A DNA stretch of 64,000 bases from Limisphaera sp026417315 (GCF_049537125.1 NZ_JBMVQY010000004.1:62001-126000), one strand, 5' to 3'; shown: positions 19,524-30,058, counted from the first letter of the stretch. Notes: generated by a model not told the origin, from the letters alone. Program-made: numbers and translations.

Positions 19524-22500
19524 ATGAACAAGCCCATTTGGAGTGGAACAGGAGGCGCGGTGCGCGCGGCCGCTTGGTTGATGGTTCTGTGCTGGCTGGG
19601 CATTTCTTTTGGCGCCCGGGCATTGCTCCCCAGTGAGCATGCCTCGGCCCTGCCTGAAAAAGACCTGCGCAGTCACGCGGGCACGACCCCCGAAGTATTG
19701 GCGCAGCGGCAGGCGGGTTTGGCCCGCATGCAACAGGCGCTGCCGGGGGTGCAGGTCAGTTACGATTCTGTCGTCGGTTCGGCCCGGTTCGTGCGGCGCA
19801 CCAGCGGGTTCCTCACTCAGGCACCGGTAGGTTCGCCGGGCCCCACGGCGGCGGCGGTTTCCCTCGCGGACCCGGAGGCGGTGGTCCGGGCGTTCCTGCG
19901 CGAGTATGCGGATGCGATCGGTCACGGCGATGTGGCGTTGGACCAGGCGCGGCGGGTTAGGGATACGGTCAGCCCGCGCAGCGGTTTGCGGACGGTGGTG
20001 TGGCAACAGGTGCTTGCCGGTGTGCCAATCTTCGAAGCGGATTTGATCGCGAACTTTACTGCACGCGGAGAGTTGGTGGCGTTGTCGAGTCGAATGGTGG
20101 CGGACCCGACTGCCGCAGCGGCTGCGGGAACCCCGAATTGGGCGACACGGCTGGGGCAGCCACCCGTCCCGGAGTCTGGCGCACTTTTGAAAGCCGCTGC
20201 GGACCTGGGACTGAGCCTGTCGGCCGGGGAATTGGGTGGGAGCGGCCAGCGAACCGAAGACGGCTATCTGAAACACAGCGTCCGCGGCCGAATGGCTTTG
20301 TCACGAGCGGTCTGGTTGCCTTTGGACGGGCAGACCCTGCGACTGGCCTGGGAGGTGCATTTGTCCAGACCGGGCACACCACAACATTATCAGCTCGTTG
20401 TCGACGCCGAGACTGGAGAGGTCTTACTACGGCGGCAGACGGCCTTCTTCATCAGCGACGCCAGCTACCGGGTGTACACCAGCGACAGTCCCTCGCCCTT
20501 CACGCCGGGGTGGCCCACCCCGAACGCAGCCCAACCACCTTACACCAACCGGGTCTTGGTTACCCTGAGTGCACTGGACGTCATTGCTTCGCCTAATGGC
20601 TGGATCAATGACGGCGACAACGAAACCCGCGGGAACAACGCTGATTGTTTCCTGGATCGGGATTTTGACTTTCAGCCGGATGGGCCGCGGCCGCAGGGGA
20701 ATCCGCCTCGGGTATTCGATTTCCCGCTGGACCTGACCCGGGAGCCGATTGAGTACACCAATGCCTCCATTGTCCAAATGTTTTTCTGGGTGAACTGGTA
20801 TCACGATCGATTGTACCAGTTTGGGTTTACGGAGAGCGCGGGGAACTTCCAAGAGGACAATTTCGGTCGGGGCGGTCTGGGAAGCGACTCGATCATCGGC
20901 TACGTGCAAAGCGGCGCGGATGCGGGGTTTTTCAACAATGCGTTCTTCATCCCGGCCCCGGATGGGGTCAATGGCCAGATTGCCATGTTTTTGTGGAATT
21001 TTCCCATGCCAGATCGGGACGGGGATCTGGACGCGGAAGTGATTTTTCACGAGGCGACGCACGGTCTCACGACGCGGTTGGTGGGTGGCGGCAACGGCAT
21101 GACGGCTTCACAGGCACGAGGTCTGGGGGAGGGATGGTCGGACTTTTACGCCCTGGCGCTATTGAGCGAAGCAGGGGACGACGTGGACGGTGTGTATCCG
21201 ATGGCCGGTTACGTTACGTACCAACTGGGCGGATTGCAGCAGAACTATTACTTCGGGCTTCGCCGCTATCCCTACAGCACGGACATGACCAAGAGTCCAC
21301 TGACCTTCAAAGACATCGATCCGAGCCAGATCAGCCCGCATCCGGGTGTGCCGCGCAATCCCATCTGGCCTTTCGACCCCGACGAGGCGGATGAAGAACA
21401 CAATCAGGGTGAGGTCTGGTGTGCCATCCTGTGGGAGGTACGGGCCAACCTGATCCGCAAGTATGGTTTTGCCGGCAATGACCTGATGCTGCAGTTGGTC
21501 ACTGACGGTCTCAAGCTCAGCCCGCCGAATCCCAACTTCATTGAGGCCCGGGATGCGGTCATTTTGGCCGACTTGGTGGCCACCGGGGGTGCCAATGCGC
21601 GCGAGTTGTGGACGGGCTTTGCCAAGCGCGGCTTGGGCTTCAGTGCGCGATCGCCCGACAGCCGCACCACGGTGGGGGTGGTGGAGGCGTACGACACCCC
21701 GGGCCTGACCGTGGTCGGCTCGGTGATTATCGGAGGGAACGGCAACGGCATGGTGGACATCAATGAGTGCAACGACCTGTACCTGTTGGTGGCCAACTTC
21801 AACAACTTCACGGCCACTCGGTTGCGCGCGCGGGTGAACACCACCACCCCCGGCGTGGGACTTGGAGTGCGTGAATCGGCCTACCAAGATTTACCTTCCC
21901 TAGGGGTGGGCACGAACCTGATCCCGTTCCAGCTGAGCACGGCACCGTACATGGTGTGCGGCACGCCGGTGGTTCTGGAAGTAGTGCTGGAGTCCGACCA
22001 AGAGACCGTGACGAACACCGTGACGCTCAACACTGGGGTGATGGGGCAGATGCGTCGGTACGACAGCACTGCCCGTGTGCCCATTCCGGACAACGATCCA
22101 GCCGGGGCCAGCTCGGCGATCGTGGTGTCGAACCTGACCACGGCGGTGCGCAAGGTGGCGGTTTCGGTATACATCACGCATACCTGGGTGGGCGATCTCC
22201 GCCTCGAATTGATTGCCCCGGACGGTACGACTGTCGTGTTGAGCGACAGCAACGGCGGCTCCGGTAACAACTACGGCACAGCCTGCAGTCCGGATCGGCG
22301 TCGCACCACCTTCGATGACGACGGGCCGTTGCCGATTACGGGCGGGATTCCTCCCTATCAGGGGACGTTCCGGCCTCAACAACCCCTGTCGGCGTTCGTG
22401 GGGAAAGTTGGGGATGCGGCGAACGGCGCTTGGCGGCTGCGGGTTGTGGACCAGGAGGCTCTGGATACGGGGGCGATCGAGTGCTGGTCACTCTTCGTGT

Positions 22501-25500
22501 GGCCGGCGGAGTGTACGGATGGAGGAGGGAGCTGTCCGGGGGCGGATCTGGCATTGAGCATGACCGCGGCTCCGGATCCCGTGTTTCTGGGGAGCAATTT
22601 GGTATACACCATCACAGTGACCAACCGCGGGCCCTCGGCGGGGCGCTCCACGGTGGTGCGGCACGAGCTGCCCGGCGACGTCCTCTTTGTCCATGCGACG
22701 GCCAGCCGCGGCTCGCCGACCCCCACCGGGAACACGGTCATCTGGAATGTGGGCGATTTGCCGTTTGCGGCCGGTGGTATGCTGCAGGTCACCGTGTTAC
22801 CCGCCAAGGCCGGGGTGTTGACCTCTCGGGCGACGGTGAATTCGTTGGAACCGGATGGCGATCTCAGCAACAACCAAGTGACAGTGGTTTCGCGAGCCAT
22901 GCCGCCCGCATCAGACCTGGTGTTGGGGGTGACTGTGACGCCGGAGAGCGGTTTGCAGGGGCAGGTCCTGACTTATCGAATCACGGTTGACAATCTCGGT
23001 CCCTCTCCGGCCACAGGGCTGGCGGTGACCAATGAAATGCCCGCCAACTTCTTGGTCGGTACCGTGACCCCGTCGCAGGGCAGCTGGCGAGTGGAATCCT
23101 TCGGATTGGTGTGGACAGCGGGCAGCTTGGCTGCGGGAGGCACGGCGGAACTCGTCGTGAGCGGCGTTCCCGTGGCAGAGGGTACGTTGGTCTGGCGCAG
23201 CAGTGCGGGGGCGCATCAGGCCGATCCTTTCCCCGGGAACAACCGTGCGGAAGTCCGTACGGTGGTGGGCCCGGCAGCAAACCTGGTCTTGACGGCGCTG
23301 GCGATTCCGAACCCGGCCGTGATCAACGAGGAGTTTCAGTATCAGCTCGTGGTGAGCAACGCCGGCCCCAGCCTTGCCAATGGCGTGACATTGAGTGCCG
23401 TGTTGTCTGCAGGCCAGACCGTGCGTTCAAGCTACGCGACCCAGGGCTCGGTTACGGTTCAAGGCCAGGAAGTGATTGCCAATCTGGGCAGCCTGCTGCC
23501 GGGCCAACGGGTCCAAGTGGGCTTGATTGCGACCTCTTCCATACCCGGTACGTTCACCCTCCGGGCGAACGCGACGGCGCGGGAAACCGATCCACTGAGT
23601 GCCGACAATCAGGCGGAGGTTCGTGTCGTCGTGGCCGAGCGGTTTGTTGCCATCGGGTCTGCGGGGGCTACGTTGCTGGCGGAGTCCCTGCAGCCGGCGA
23701 ACGGAGCGGTGGATGTCGACGAGACCGTGACCGTGGAGCTGCGGCTCTGGAACACCGGGAATATCCCCAACGTCAATTTGGTCGCAACTTTGCTACCGGG
23801 TAACGGCGTGGAGAATCCGTCTGGCCCGCAGGTGTATGGGGTGCTGCCTCCGGGTGGGATACCGGTGGATCGGTCGTTTACATTCACCGCGCGGCGAACG
23901 CCGGAAGGGGTGGTCAGAGCCGTGCTTCAGCTCTCCGACAACGGCCAGCCGCTGCCCGCGGTGGAATACACCTTTGTCCTGCCCCGGGTTGTCACCTTTA
24001 CCAATACAACGCCGATTCAAATCCTGGACAACCGACCGGCCAGTCTGTACCCGTCTGTCATTCAGGTCAGCGGCGTTACGGGCACCGTGGGCCGCGTGAC
24101 GGTCACGCTCTCGAACCTGACGCACGCCTACGCTCCGGATGTGCGGATGTTGCTGGTGGGACCTCGGGGACAGAAGACAGTGCTGATGTCCGCAGCCGGA
24201 GCCCCGTACGGCGTCAGTCAGGCCACGGTGACGTTCGACGACGCGGCGGAGACGGTTTTGCCGGAGTGGGATGCCCTGGTGTCTGGACGGTATCGTCCCG
24301 CTGCTTATGGAACGGAGCTGCCGTTCCCGGCGCCCGCCCCCGGCGTGCCGTACGGGACGACGTTGTCGCAGTTTGCCGGGTTGGACCCCAACGGCACGTG
24401 GTCGCTCTATGTATGGGACACCACGGCAGGCGACACAGGCCAGCTCGCGGGCGGGTGGTCAGTCAGTTTGCACCTCATCACGCCGCTAAATGAGGTGGCT
24501 GACCTGCGTGTGCTCGCTGCTCCCCCCTCGCGTGTGTTGGTGGGCCAGCCGGCAGTCATGACTTACACGGTTACGAACTTGGGCCCGGACACGGCGCGGG
24601 GTGTGGTGGTGCGAAATCAATGGCCCAGCGAATTCCGTGTGCTCGGGGTCGAGACGTCAGCGGATTCGTGGTCGTTGGAGGGCCAGACGGTCCTGGCGAT
24701 CTTTAACGAGCTGGCCCCGGGCGATGCGAAGAGCCTGCGGGTCACCTTGGACGCCAACGAGGCGGGCCAATTCGGCGTGGTCGCCCAGGCAGTGGGTAGT
24801 GGCGTCGATCTGAATCTTTCAGACAATGCGCTGACGAATGTGCTCAACGTGGCGCTCCCGTTGGCCAACCTTCAGTTGTCACTGGAGACTCCGAACGCGG
24901 CTCTGGTGCTGGGACAAGAGGTCGATCTGGTACTGTCCTTGCGCAACGCCGGTCCGGAGCCGGCCCTGAACTCGGTGGTCCGAATTCCTCTTCCAGCTGC
25001 GTTGGAGCTGGTTGCCAGCTCGGTGCCGGGAGGTGTCTTGGAAAGAACCAGCGAGGGCGTTGAGATCCGGTATGATCGGCTGGTGGAGGGATTGGCGGTT
25101 CACGCCGTTTTGCGGGTGCGCGCCCGGGACGCGGGTGCCTATCAACTGGAAGCGGTGGCTTCGACGGATTCAGCGGAAGCGACACCGAGCGACAACCGGG
25201 CCACGGTGGTGTTGAACATCGCGCCTCCGCAGCCGCGGCTGATTGTGACCGGCGTCAGGGTGGTCGCGGAAAGCCAGGCACCCCCGAACGGCGCGTTGGA
25301 TCAAGGGGAAGAGGTGACACTGGCCCTGGGGTTGCGCAATGTGGGTGAATTGCCGACGGAGAACCTGGTAGTGCAGCTGCTGGAACGCGGCGGCGTGTCC
25401 AGCCCTGGCGCAGCGCAGACCTACGGTGTGTTGGAACCGGGCGGTGGCACGATCTGGCGACAGTTCACGTTCACTGTCAACCGACCTGCCGGCGACATGG

Positions 25501-26672
25501 TTGAAGCGACATGGGAACTCCGGGACGGCGCGACCTTGGTGGGCACAGTGACTCAGGCCCTGCGGGTGGCTCGGACCTACACCTTCCGCAGCGAAGACGC
25601 CATCCAAGTTCCTGAGCGGGGTCCGGCCAATCCGTATCCGTCGCTCCTGACGGTCAACGGCCTTTCTGGCAGTGTGCTGGGGGTTCGCGTCACGCTCCAC
25701 GGGTTCACGCACGGGTACCCGGACGATGTGGACGTGTTGTTGGTCGGGCCAGCGGGGCAAAAGGTGATGCTGGTATCGGATGCCGGAGGCGGCTGGGCCG
25801 TGACAAACCTGACGCTGGCACTGGAGGATTCGGCAGGGGACGGTTTGCCGGACAATGCCCGACTGAGCAGCGGGGCGTATCGGCCCGCAGACTTCGAGGC
25901 TTCCGACCTGTTACCGGTGCCTGCGCCCGCGCGGCCCTACGCAACCAGCCTAGGGATGCTTGCAGGCACCGATCCCAATGGAACCTGGTCGCTCTATGTA
26001 GCGGACGACGTGGCGGGTGAGCGCGGCGGCATCGCCGGCGGTTGGACCTTGGAGCTCTCGGTGGGCGAGCCGGTCAGTCCGTTGTCCAACCTTCGTCTGA
26101 CCGGAAGTACTTCCGCCAGCACTGTCCGCACAGGAGGCTCTGCCATCTATACGTTGGAAGTGAGCAATGAAGGGCCGGCCCCCGCATCGGAAGTCGTGCT
26201 GAACGTGGCACCGCCGATGGGAAGCGAGCTTGTGCAGGTCGTCGTTTCCCAGGGCAGCACCAGCGTCAAACCGTCTGGGGTGGAGGCGCAACTGGGTGAT
26301 CTGGCCCCGGGCGGCAGTGCCCAGGTCCGGCTCACGTATCGTCTGTTGCAACCCGGGACAGCGACGCTGGCAGCATCGGTGGACTCGACCAGCACCGACG
26401 TGGATGCTTCCGACAACACTTTGCAATTGGAAGTCGCTGTGGCTCCGGTGGCAGAACCGCGGTTGGAGGGCGGCTTCGAATATGGCCTGTTCCGGCTCAC
26501 CTTGAAGGGTGAACCGGGCGAAACCTATGTTCTGCAGGTTTCGGAGGACCTGCAGAACTGGACGGACTTGGAGTCGCGCGTAATGCCGCCGAGCGGTGAA
26601 GTGAAATTCACCGATCCCGAGTCGGCCAGTCGCTCGCAGCGCTACTACCGGGCACTGCGCCTCCTACCGTGA
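19524..26672 (+). CDS. Exported M36 (fungalysin-type) metalloprotease with P-domain/DUF11 tail
   Basis: The product is about 2382 residues. After a signal peptide (cleavage near FGARA) comes an FTP/PepSY-type propeptide (about 60-310, ending AETGEVLLRRQ). The M36 catalytic domain follows, with the zinc motif HEATH (His509, Glu510, His513) and third ligand Glu536 in GLGEGWSDFYAL. C-terminal of this are a classic P domain (about 841-1000), several DUF11 domains (APDPVFLGSNLVYTITVTNRG type), and two copies of a paired unit made of an NGAxDxxExV-type domain plus another P domain (nt about 23640-24480 and 25230-26060). The C-terminal module is GETYVLQVSEDLQNW...RYYRALRLLP. It probably degrades protein outside the cell, with the tail holding it at the surface. 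ATG 19524 is preferred to GTG 19512 because GGTGA lies 8 bases before it. Confidence 0.92.
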   Translation: MNKPIWSGTGGAVRAAAWLMVLCWLGISFGARALLPSEHASALPEKDLRSHAGTTPEVLAQRQAGLARMQQALPGVQVSYDSVVGSARFVRRTSGFLTQAPVGSPGPTAAAVSLADPEAVVRAFLREYADAIGHGDVALDQARRVRDTVSPRSGLRTVVWQQVLAGVPIFEADLIANFTARGELVALSSRMVADPTAAAAAGTPNWATRLGQPPVPESGALLKAAADLGLSLSAGELGGSGQRTEDGYLKHSVRGRMALSRAVWLPLDGQTLRLAWEVHLSRPGTPQHYQLVVDAETGEVLLRRQTAFFISDASYRVYTSDSPSPFTPGWPTPNAAQPPYTNRVLVTLSALDVIASPNGWINDGDNETRGNNADCFLDRDFDFQPDGPRPQGNPPRVFDFPLDLTREPIEYTNASIVQMFFWVNWYHDRLYQFGFTESAGNFQEDNFGRGGLGSDSIIGYVQSGADAGFFNNAFFIPAPDGVNGQIAMFLWNFPMPDRDGDLDAEVIFHEATHGLTTRLVGGGNGMTASQARGLGEGWSDFYALALLSEAGDDVDGVYPMAGYVTYQLGGLQQNYYFGLRRYPYSTDMTKSPLTFKDIDPSQISPHPGVPRNPIWPFDPDEADEEHNQGEVWCAILWEVRANLIRKYGFAGNDLMLQLVTDGLKLSPPNPNFIEARDAVILADLVATGGANARELWTGFAKRGLGFSARSPDSRTTVGVVEAYDTPGLTVVGSVIIGGNGNGMVDINECNDLYLLVANFNNFTATRLRARVNTTTPGVGLGVRESAYQDLPSLGVGTNLIPFQLSTAPYMVCGTPVVLEVVLESDQETVTNTVTLNTGVMGQMRRYDSTARVPIPDNDPAGASSAIVVSNLTTAVRKVAVSVYITHTWVGDLRLELIAPDGTTVVLSDSNGGSGNNYGTACSPDRRRTTFDDDGPLPITGGIPPYQGTFRPQQPLSAFVGKVGDAANGAWRLRVVDQEALDTGAIECWSLFVWPAECTDGGGSCPGADLALSMTAAPDPVFLGSNLVYTITVTNRGPSAGRSTVVRHELPGDVLFVHATASRGSPTPTGNTVIWNVGDLPFAAGGMLQVTVLPAKAGVLTSRATVNSLEPDGDLSNNQVTVVSRAMPPASDLVLGVTVTPESGLQGQVLTYRITVDNLGPSPATGLAVTNEMPANFLVGTVTPSQGSWRVESFGLVWTAGSLAAGGTAELVVSGVPVAEGTLVWRSSAGAHQADPFPGNNRAEVRTVVGPAANLVLTALAIPNPAVINEEFQYQLVVSNAGPSLANGVTLSAVLSAGQTVRSSYATQGSVTVQGQEVIANLGSLLPGQRVQVGLIATSSIPGTFTLRANATARETDPLSADNQAEVRVVVAERFVAIGSAGATLLAESLQPANGAVDVDETVTVELRLWNTGNIPNVNLVATLLPGNGVENPSGPQVYGVLPPGGIPVDRSFTFTARRTPEGVVRAVLQLSDNGQPLPAVEYTFVLPRVVTFTNTTPIQILDNRPASLYPSVIQVSGVTGTVGRVTVTLSNLTHAYAPDVRMLLVGPRGQKTVLMSAAGAPYGVSQATVTFDDAAETVLPEWDALVSGRYRPAAYGTELPFPAPAPGVPYGTTLSQFAGLDPNGTWSLYVWDTTAGDTGQLAGGWSVSLHLITPLNEVADLRVLAAPPSRVLVGQPAVMTYTVTNLGPDTARGVVVRNQWPSEFRVLGVETSADSWSLEGQTVLAIFNELAPGDAKSLRVTLDANEAGQFGVVAQAVGSGVDLNLSDNALTNVLNVALPLANLQLSLETPNAALVLGQEVDLVLSLRNAGPEPALNSVVRIPLPAALELVASSVPGGVLERTSEGVEIRYDRLVEGLAVHAVLRVRARDAGAYQLEAVASTDSAEATPSDNRATVVLNIAPPQPRLIVTGVRVVAESQAPPNGALDQGEEVTLALGLRNVGELPTENLVVQLLERGGVSSPGAAQTYGVLEPGGGTIWRQFTFTVNRPAGDMVEATWELRDGATLVGTVTQALRVARTYTFRSEDAIQVPERGPANPYPSLLTVNGLSGSVLGVRVTLHGFTHGYPDDVDVLLVGPAGQKVMLVSDAGGGWAVTNLTLALEDSAGDGLPDNARLSSGAYRPADFEASDLLPVPAPARPYATSLGMLAGTDPNGTWSLYVADDVAGERGGIAGGWTLELSVGEPVSPLSNLRLTGSTSASTVRTGGSAIYTLEVSNEGPAPASEVVLNVAPPMGSELVQVVVSQGSTSVKPSGVEAQLGDLAPGGSAQVRLTYRLLQPGTATLAASVDSTSTDVDASDNTLQLEVAVAPVAEPRLEGGFEYGLFRLTLKGEPGETYVLQVSEDLQNWTDLESRVMPPSGEVKFTDPESASRSQRYYRALRLLP

Positions 26673-27066
26673 AACCGGAGCCGGCCCTGCAATACCGCTG
26701 AAACTGTTCAACGCGGTTGCGGCGTTCCCGAACTGAGCGCAAGTGGCAGCCTCTCGCAGATCTGAGCAAGGACAAGCGAGGAGGATGCGTGGGCCCTGGG
26801 CAGGGGAGCCCGGGCCTTCCCGGGGTATCCAGAGAACCGCAAGCCGTTGTCGGTCACTTTGGGTCCAAATCTGTGGTAGCCGGCCGGTGACTGTCGCCAG
26901 CGCCATGCCGCCGGGCCCCGTGTGCGCTGCAGAGCGTCCGAACAGAGGTTCAAGAACAGAACAGCCTGCAAGGCAGCATGGAACGCGTCCCGCGTCTTTT
27001 CCGAATCGCAGCTTGTAGGCCCGGTAGCCTTCCTCCAAGGCAACCCCTGCGCGGGACCACGATGCC
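26673..27066. other. Intergenic stretch, nothing recognised
   Basis: This 394-base gap separates the M36 protease gene from coaE. Open frames in it have no recognisable protein signature, and I see no tRNA, riboswitch or repeat match to the A/B family. Confidence 0.5.
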
Positions 27067-27690
27067 ATGGAACGAATCGGGTTGACCGGCGGACTGGGCA
27101 TGGGGAAATCCACGGTGGCCGGCATGTTTGCTGCGCGCGGTTTGCCGGTGGTGGATACCGACCAGTTGGCGCGGCAGGTGGTGGAGCCGGGCCAACCGGC
27201 CTGGGAGGAGATTCTGCAGACCTTCGGGCGGGACATCGCGCATCCTGATGGCCGGTTGAACCGATCGGAACTGGCCCGGCGCGTGTTTCGGAATCCGGAG
27301 GCGCGGCGTCGACTGGAAGCGATCACGCATCCGCGGATTCGGGAACGCTGGCACCAGCAAATGGCGGCCTGGGAGGCCGCCGGGGTGGCTCGGGCCATGG
27401 TGGTCATTCCGTTGTTGTACGAAGTGGGAGCGGAGGCCGAGTTGGACCGGGTCGTTTGCGTGGCGTGTCAGAAGGACACCCAGTGGGAGCGGCTGCGCGC
27501 CCGGGGCTGGTCAGAGGAGGAAATCCAACTTCGCCTGGCGGCGCAATGGCCGGTGGAAGAGAAGATGGCGCGTGCGCATCATGTGATTTGGACGGAGGGC
27601 TCGCTCTCGGCCACGGAAGCCCAGGTGGAGCACCTTCTGGCGCGGTGGAAGGCAGGTCCCCACGTCAGCAATCGGCCGGAGCGCTTGTAA
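27067..27690 (+). CDS. coaE: Dephospho-CoA kinase
   Basis: This 207-residue protein catalyses the last step of coenzyme A synthesis, ATP-dependent phosphorylation of dephospho-CoA. The P-loop is GGLGMGKST (residues 8-16). The family motifs DTDQLARQVVEPG (substrate region), ITHPRIRERW and VVIPLLYEVG are all present, and the length is normal for the family. It reads as a single gene between two gaps of 394 and 208 bases, so it probably has its own promoter, which I could not pick out with confidence. A second coenzyme A gene (coaC type) lies at 51.5 kb, unlinked. Confidence 0.95.
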   Translation: MERIGLTGGLGMGKSTVAGMFAARGLPVVDTDQLARQVVEPGQPAWEEILQTFGRDIAHPDGRLNRSELARRVFRNPEARRRLEAITHPRIRERWHQQMAAWEAAGVARAMVVIPLLYEVGAEAELDRVVCVACQKDTQWERLRARGWSEEEIQLRLAAQWPVEEKMARAHHVIWTEGSLSATEAQVEHLLARWKAGPHVSNRPERL

Positions 27691-27898
27691 CCTTTTTGCG
27701 CCGGAGGGATCCCGGCTGTGGCGAGGCCGGCCGCAACCAGGCATCGGGCATGGGGACGGATGCCGTACCGCACCGATCAGAGGGGTAAGGACAGAGGTCG
27801 TGGGTAGTTTGCAGTGCGGCCGATCCTGGGGAATCGGGTAGACGGACCTCGTCCTTGTCGAGGGTGCACGAATCAGGTTTCAGGCTACGTTTGACGCC

Positions 27899-30058
27899 GT
27901 GAAGACGAAATGGAACAACCTGGGGATTTGCGGGGCGCTATTGGCCCTGTGGGCGTCCATGGCTTGTGCCGAGGCTGCGCATACGCGGGCGCAGCTGGTC
28001 TTGGAAGCGACACAGGCGCGGCCGGGGGAGATGGTCTGGGCCGGGCTGCATTTGCGCATGGACCCGGAATGGCATACGTATTGGCGCAACCCCGGCGCCT
28101 CCGGCATGGCCACCAAGATTGCCTGGGACCTCCCGGAGGGCATCACCGCCGGGCCCATCCAATGGCCCCCGCCGGAGAAGTATGGGGAAGGCGAACTGGC
28201 CACGTACGTTTACCATGACGAGGTGGTGCTGCTGATTCCCTTGCACGTGGCGTCGAATCAACCGCCGGGCCGATGGACATTGAAAGGCAAGGTTTCCTGG
28301 CTCGAGTGCAAAGAAGTCTGTGTGCCGGGTTCTGCGGAGGTCAGTGCCGTGTTGGAGGTGGGCGTGGAACGGCGGGCCTCTGCCGCTGCGGGTCTCATCC
28401 AGCAGTGGCGAGGTCGCTTGCCGGAGGACGGGGCAGGCCTCGGCTTTCGCGCGGTCTGGGACGCACCGCCGGGCGCGGGTCGGGAACGGCCCTTGGTGCT
28501 CGAATGGGCTGCAGAGGGGATGAGCGGGGCCGGGGCCGACTTTTTCCCGTACGAGGCCGACGATTATGAGGTGCAGGCACCGAGCACGCGGCTCCCGGCC
28601 GACCCGGCAAGGGTTCGACTGCGCAAAGTCGTGCAAACTTTCACGGGAAACTGGCCCGCGGAAATTGCCGGGATTGTGGTGGCCGGTGACGGGGTGCGGT
28701 CGCGTGCCTGGGAAGTGCGTGCGAAGATTCAGGAACCGGAAGGCGTCTCTGCCGGTTCGCCCGCGGCCAGCAGCGGCATCGGACCCTCGTCCTTGCGGGG
28801 ATTGGCGTGGGTGTTGGGCTATGCGTTTCTGGGGGGATTGATCTTGAACGTCATGCCATGTGTCCTGCCGGTGATTGCGCTCAAGATTCTCGGGTTCGTG
28901 AACCAGGCGGGGGAGGATCGCCGGCAGATCTTGCGGTTGGGTTGGGTTTATACGCTGGGTGTGTTGGCATCCTTTGCGGCGCTCGCCGTGTTGGTGATCG
29001 GTTTGCAGGCGGCGGGGCGGCAGGCGGGTTGGGGGATTCAGTTCGGGAACCCGTACTTTTTGATCGCGATGACGATTCTGGTGACGCTCATCGCGTTGAA
29101 CCTGTTTGGCGTGTTCGAGGTGACCGCGGGGGGCCGCGCCATGGACTCGGCAGCGCAGTGGGCGTCGCGTCCCGGGGCCGCGGGCGCGTTTTTCAGCGGT
29201 CTGTTGACCACGGTGCTGGCGACCTCCTGCACGGCCCCCTTTCTGGGCGCGGCCGTGGGATTTGCGTTTGTGCAACCGCCCTGGGTTGTCCTGTTGGTCC
29301 TGCTGACGGTGGGACTGGGGCTGGCATTTCCCTATCTCGTGCTGAGCTGGCAACCGGGCTGGTTGCGCTGGCTGCCGAAGCCGGGACCGTGGATGGAACA
29401 CTTCAAGGTGGCGATGGGTTTCCCCATGCTCGCTGCAGCGGTGTGGCTGTTGAGCCTGGTGGAGGCACATTACGGGGATCGCACGTGGTGGTTGGCGTGG
29501 TTCCTGGTCTTGTTGAGCGTGGCGGCCTGGTTGTTCGGGACGTTCTGGCAACGGGGTCGGTCCCGGCGCGGAGCCGGGTTGGTGGCGGCGTTGATCGTGT
29601 TGGGCGCAGGCTATGTAGGCTTGCTCGAAGGAGCGATGCATTGGCGGGAGCCGGCAGCCAGCAACGTCGAGGCGAACGTGTCCGGCTCCGTGGGGAAAGG
29701 CGATGCGATTCCGTGGCAGCCGTGGAGTCCGGAGGCCGTCGCGGCGGCGCGTGCCGCGGGCCGACCCGTGTTGGTGGACTTTACCGCGCGTTGGTGCCTG
29801 ACCTGCCAGGCGAACAAGAAGTTTGCGCTGGAGGTGCCTTCGGTGCGGGCCAAATTGCGAGAGCTCAACGCGGTGGCGCTGCTCGGCGACTACACGCACT
29901 TCCCCGAGGCGATCACCCAGGAATTGAAGCGGTTCGGCCGTGCCGGGGTACCGTTGGTCCTGGTGTATCCGGCAGATCCGGCGCGCGAGCCGTTGGTGTT
30001 GCCGGAGGCGCTGACACCGGGGATCGTGTTGGAAGCGCTGGAGAAGGCCGCGCGTTGA
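27899..30058 (+). CDS. Thiol:disulfide interchange protein, DsbD/ScsB type
   Basis: The 719-residue inner-membrane protein carries electrons from cytoplasmic thioredoxin to the periplasm. Domains in order: a signal peptide (to about residue 25); a periplasmic N-terminal domain with a cysteine pair in WLECKEVCVPG (Cys137, Cys141); an eight-helix-type CcdA membrane region with redox cysteines in NVMPCVLPV (Cys321) and TSCTAPFLG (Cys444); and a thioredoxin-like C-terminal domain with the active site RWCLTCQ (Cys633, Cys636). All three disulfide relays expected of a full DsbD are present. The start is GTG 27899; no in-frame ATG gives a signal peptide. Its partner oxidoreductase is not in the window. 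Confidence 0.93.
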   Translation: MKTKWNNLGICGALLALWASMACAEAAHTRAQLVLEATQARPGEMVWAGLHLRMDPEWHTYWRNPGASGMATKIAWDLPEGITAGPIQWPPPEKYGEGELATYVYHDEVVLLIPLHVASNQPPGRWTLKGKVSWLECKEVCVPGSAEVSAVLEVGVERRASAAAGLIQQWRGRLPEDGAGLGFRAVWDAPPGAGRERPLVLEWAAEGMSGAGADFFPYEADDYEVQAPSTRLPADPARVRLRKVVQTFTGNWPAEIAGIVVAGDGVRSRAWEVRAKIQEPEGVSAGSPAASSGIGPSSLRGLAWVLGYAFLGGLILNVMPCVLPVIALKILGFVNQAGEDRRQILRLGWVYTLGVLASFAALAVLVIGLQAAGRQAGWGIQFGNPYFLIAMTILVTLIALNLFGVFEVTAGGRAMDSAAQWASRPGAAGAFFSGLLTTVLATSCTAPFLGAAVGFAFVQPPWVVLLVLLTVGLGLAFPYLVLSWQPGWLRWLPKPGPWMEHFKVAMGFPMLAAAVWLLSLVEAHYGDRTWWLAWFLVLLSVAAWLFGTFWQRGRSRRGAGLVAALIVLGAGYVGLLEGAMHWREPAASNVEANVSGSVGKGDAIPWQPWSPEAVAAARAAGRPVLVDFTARWCLTCQANKKFALEVPSVRAKLRELNAVALLGDYTHFPEAITQELKRFGRAGVPLVLVYPADPAREPLVLPEALTPGIVLEALEKAAR

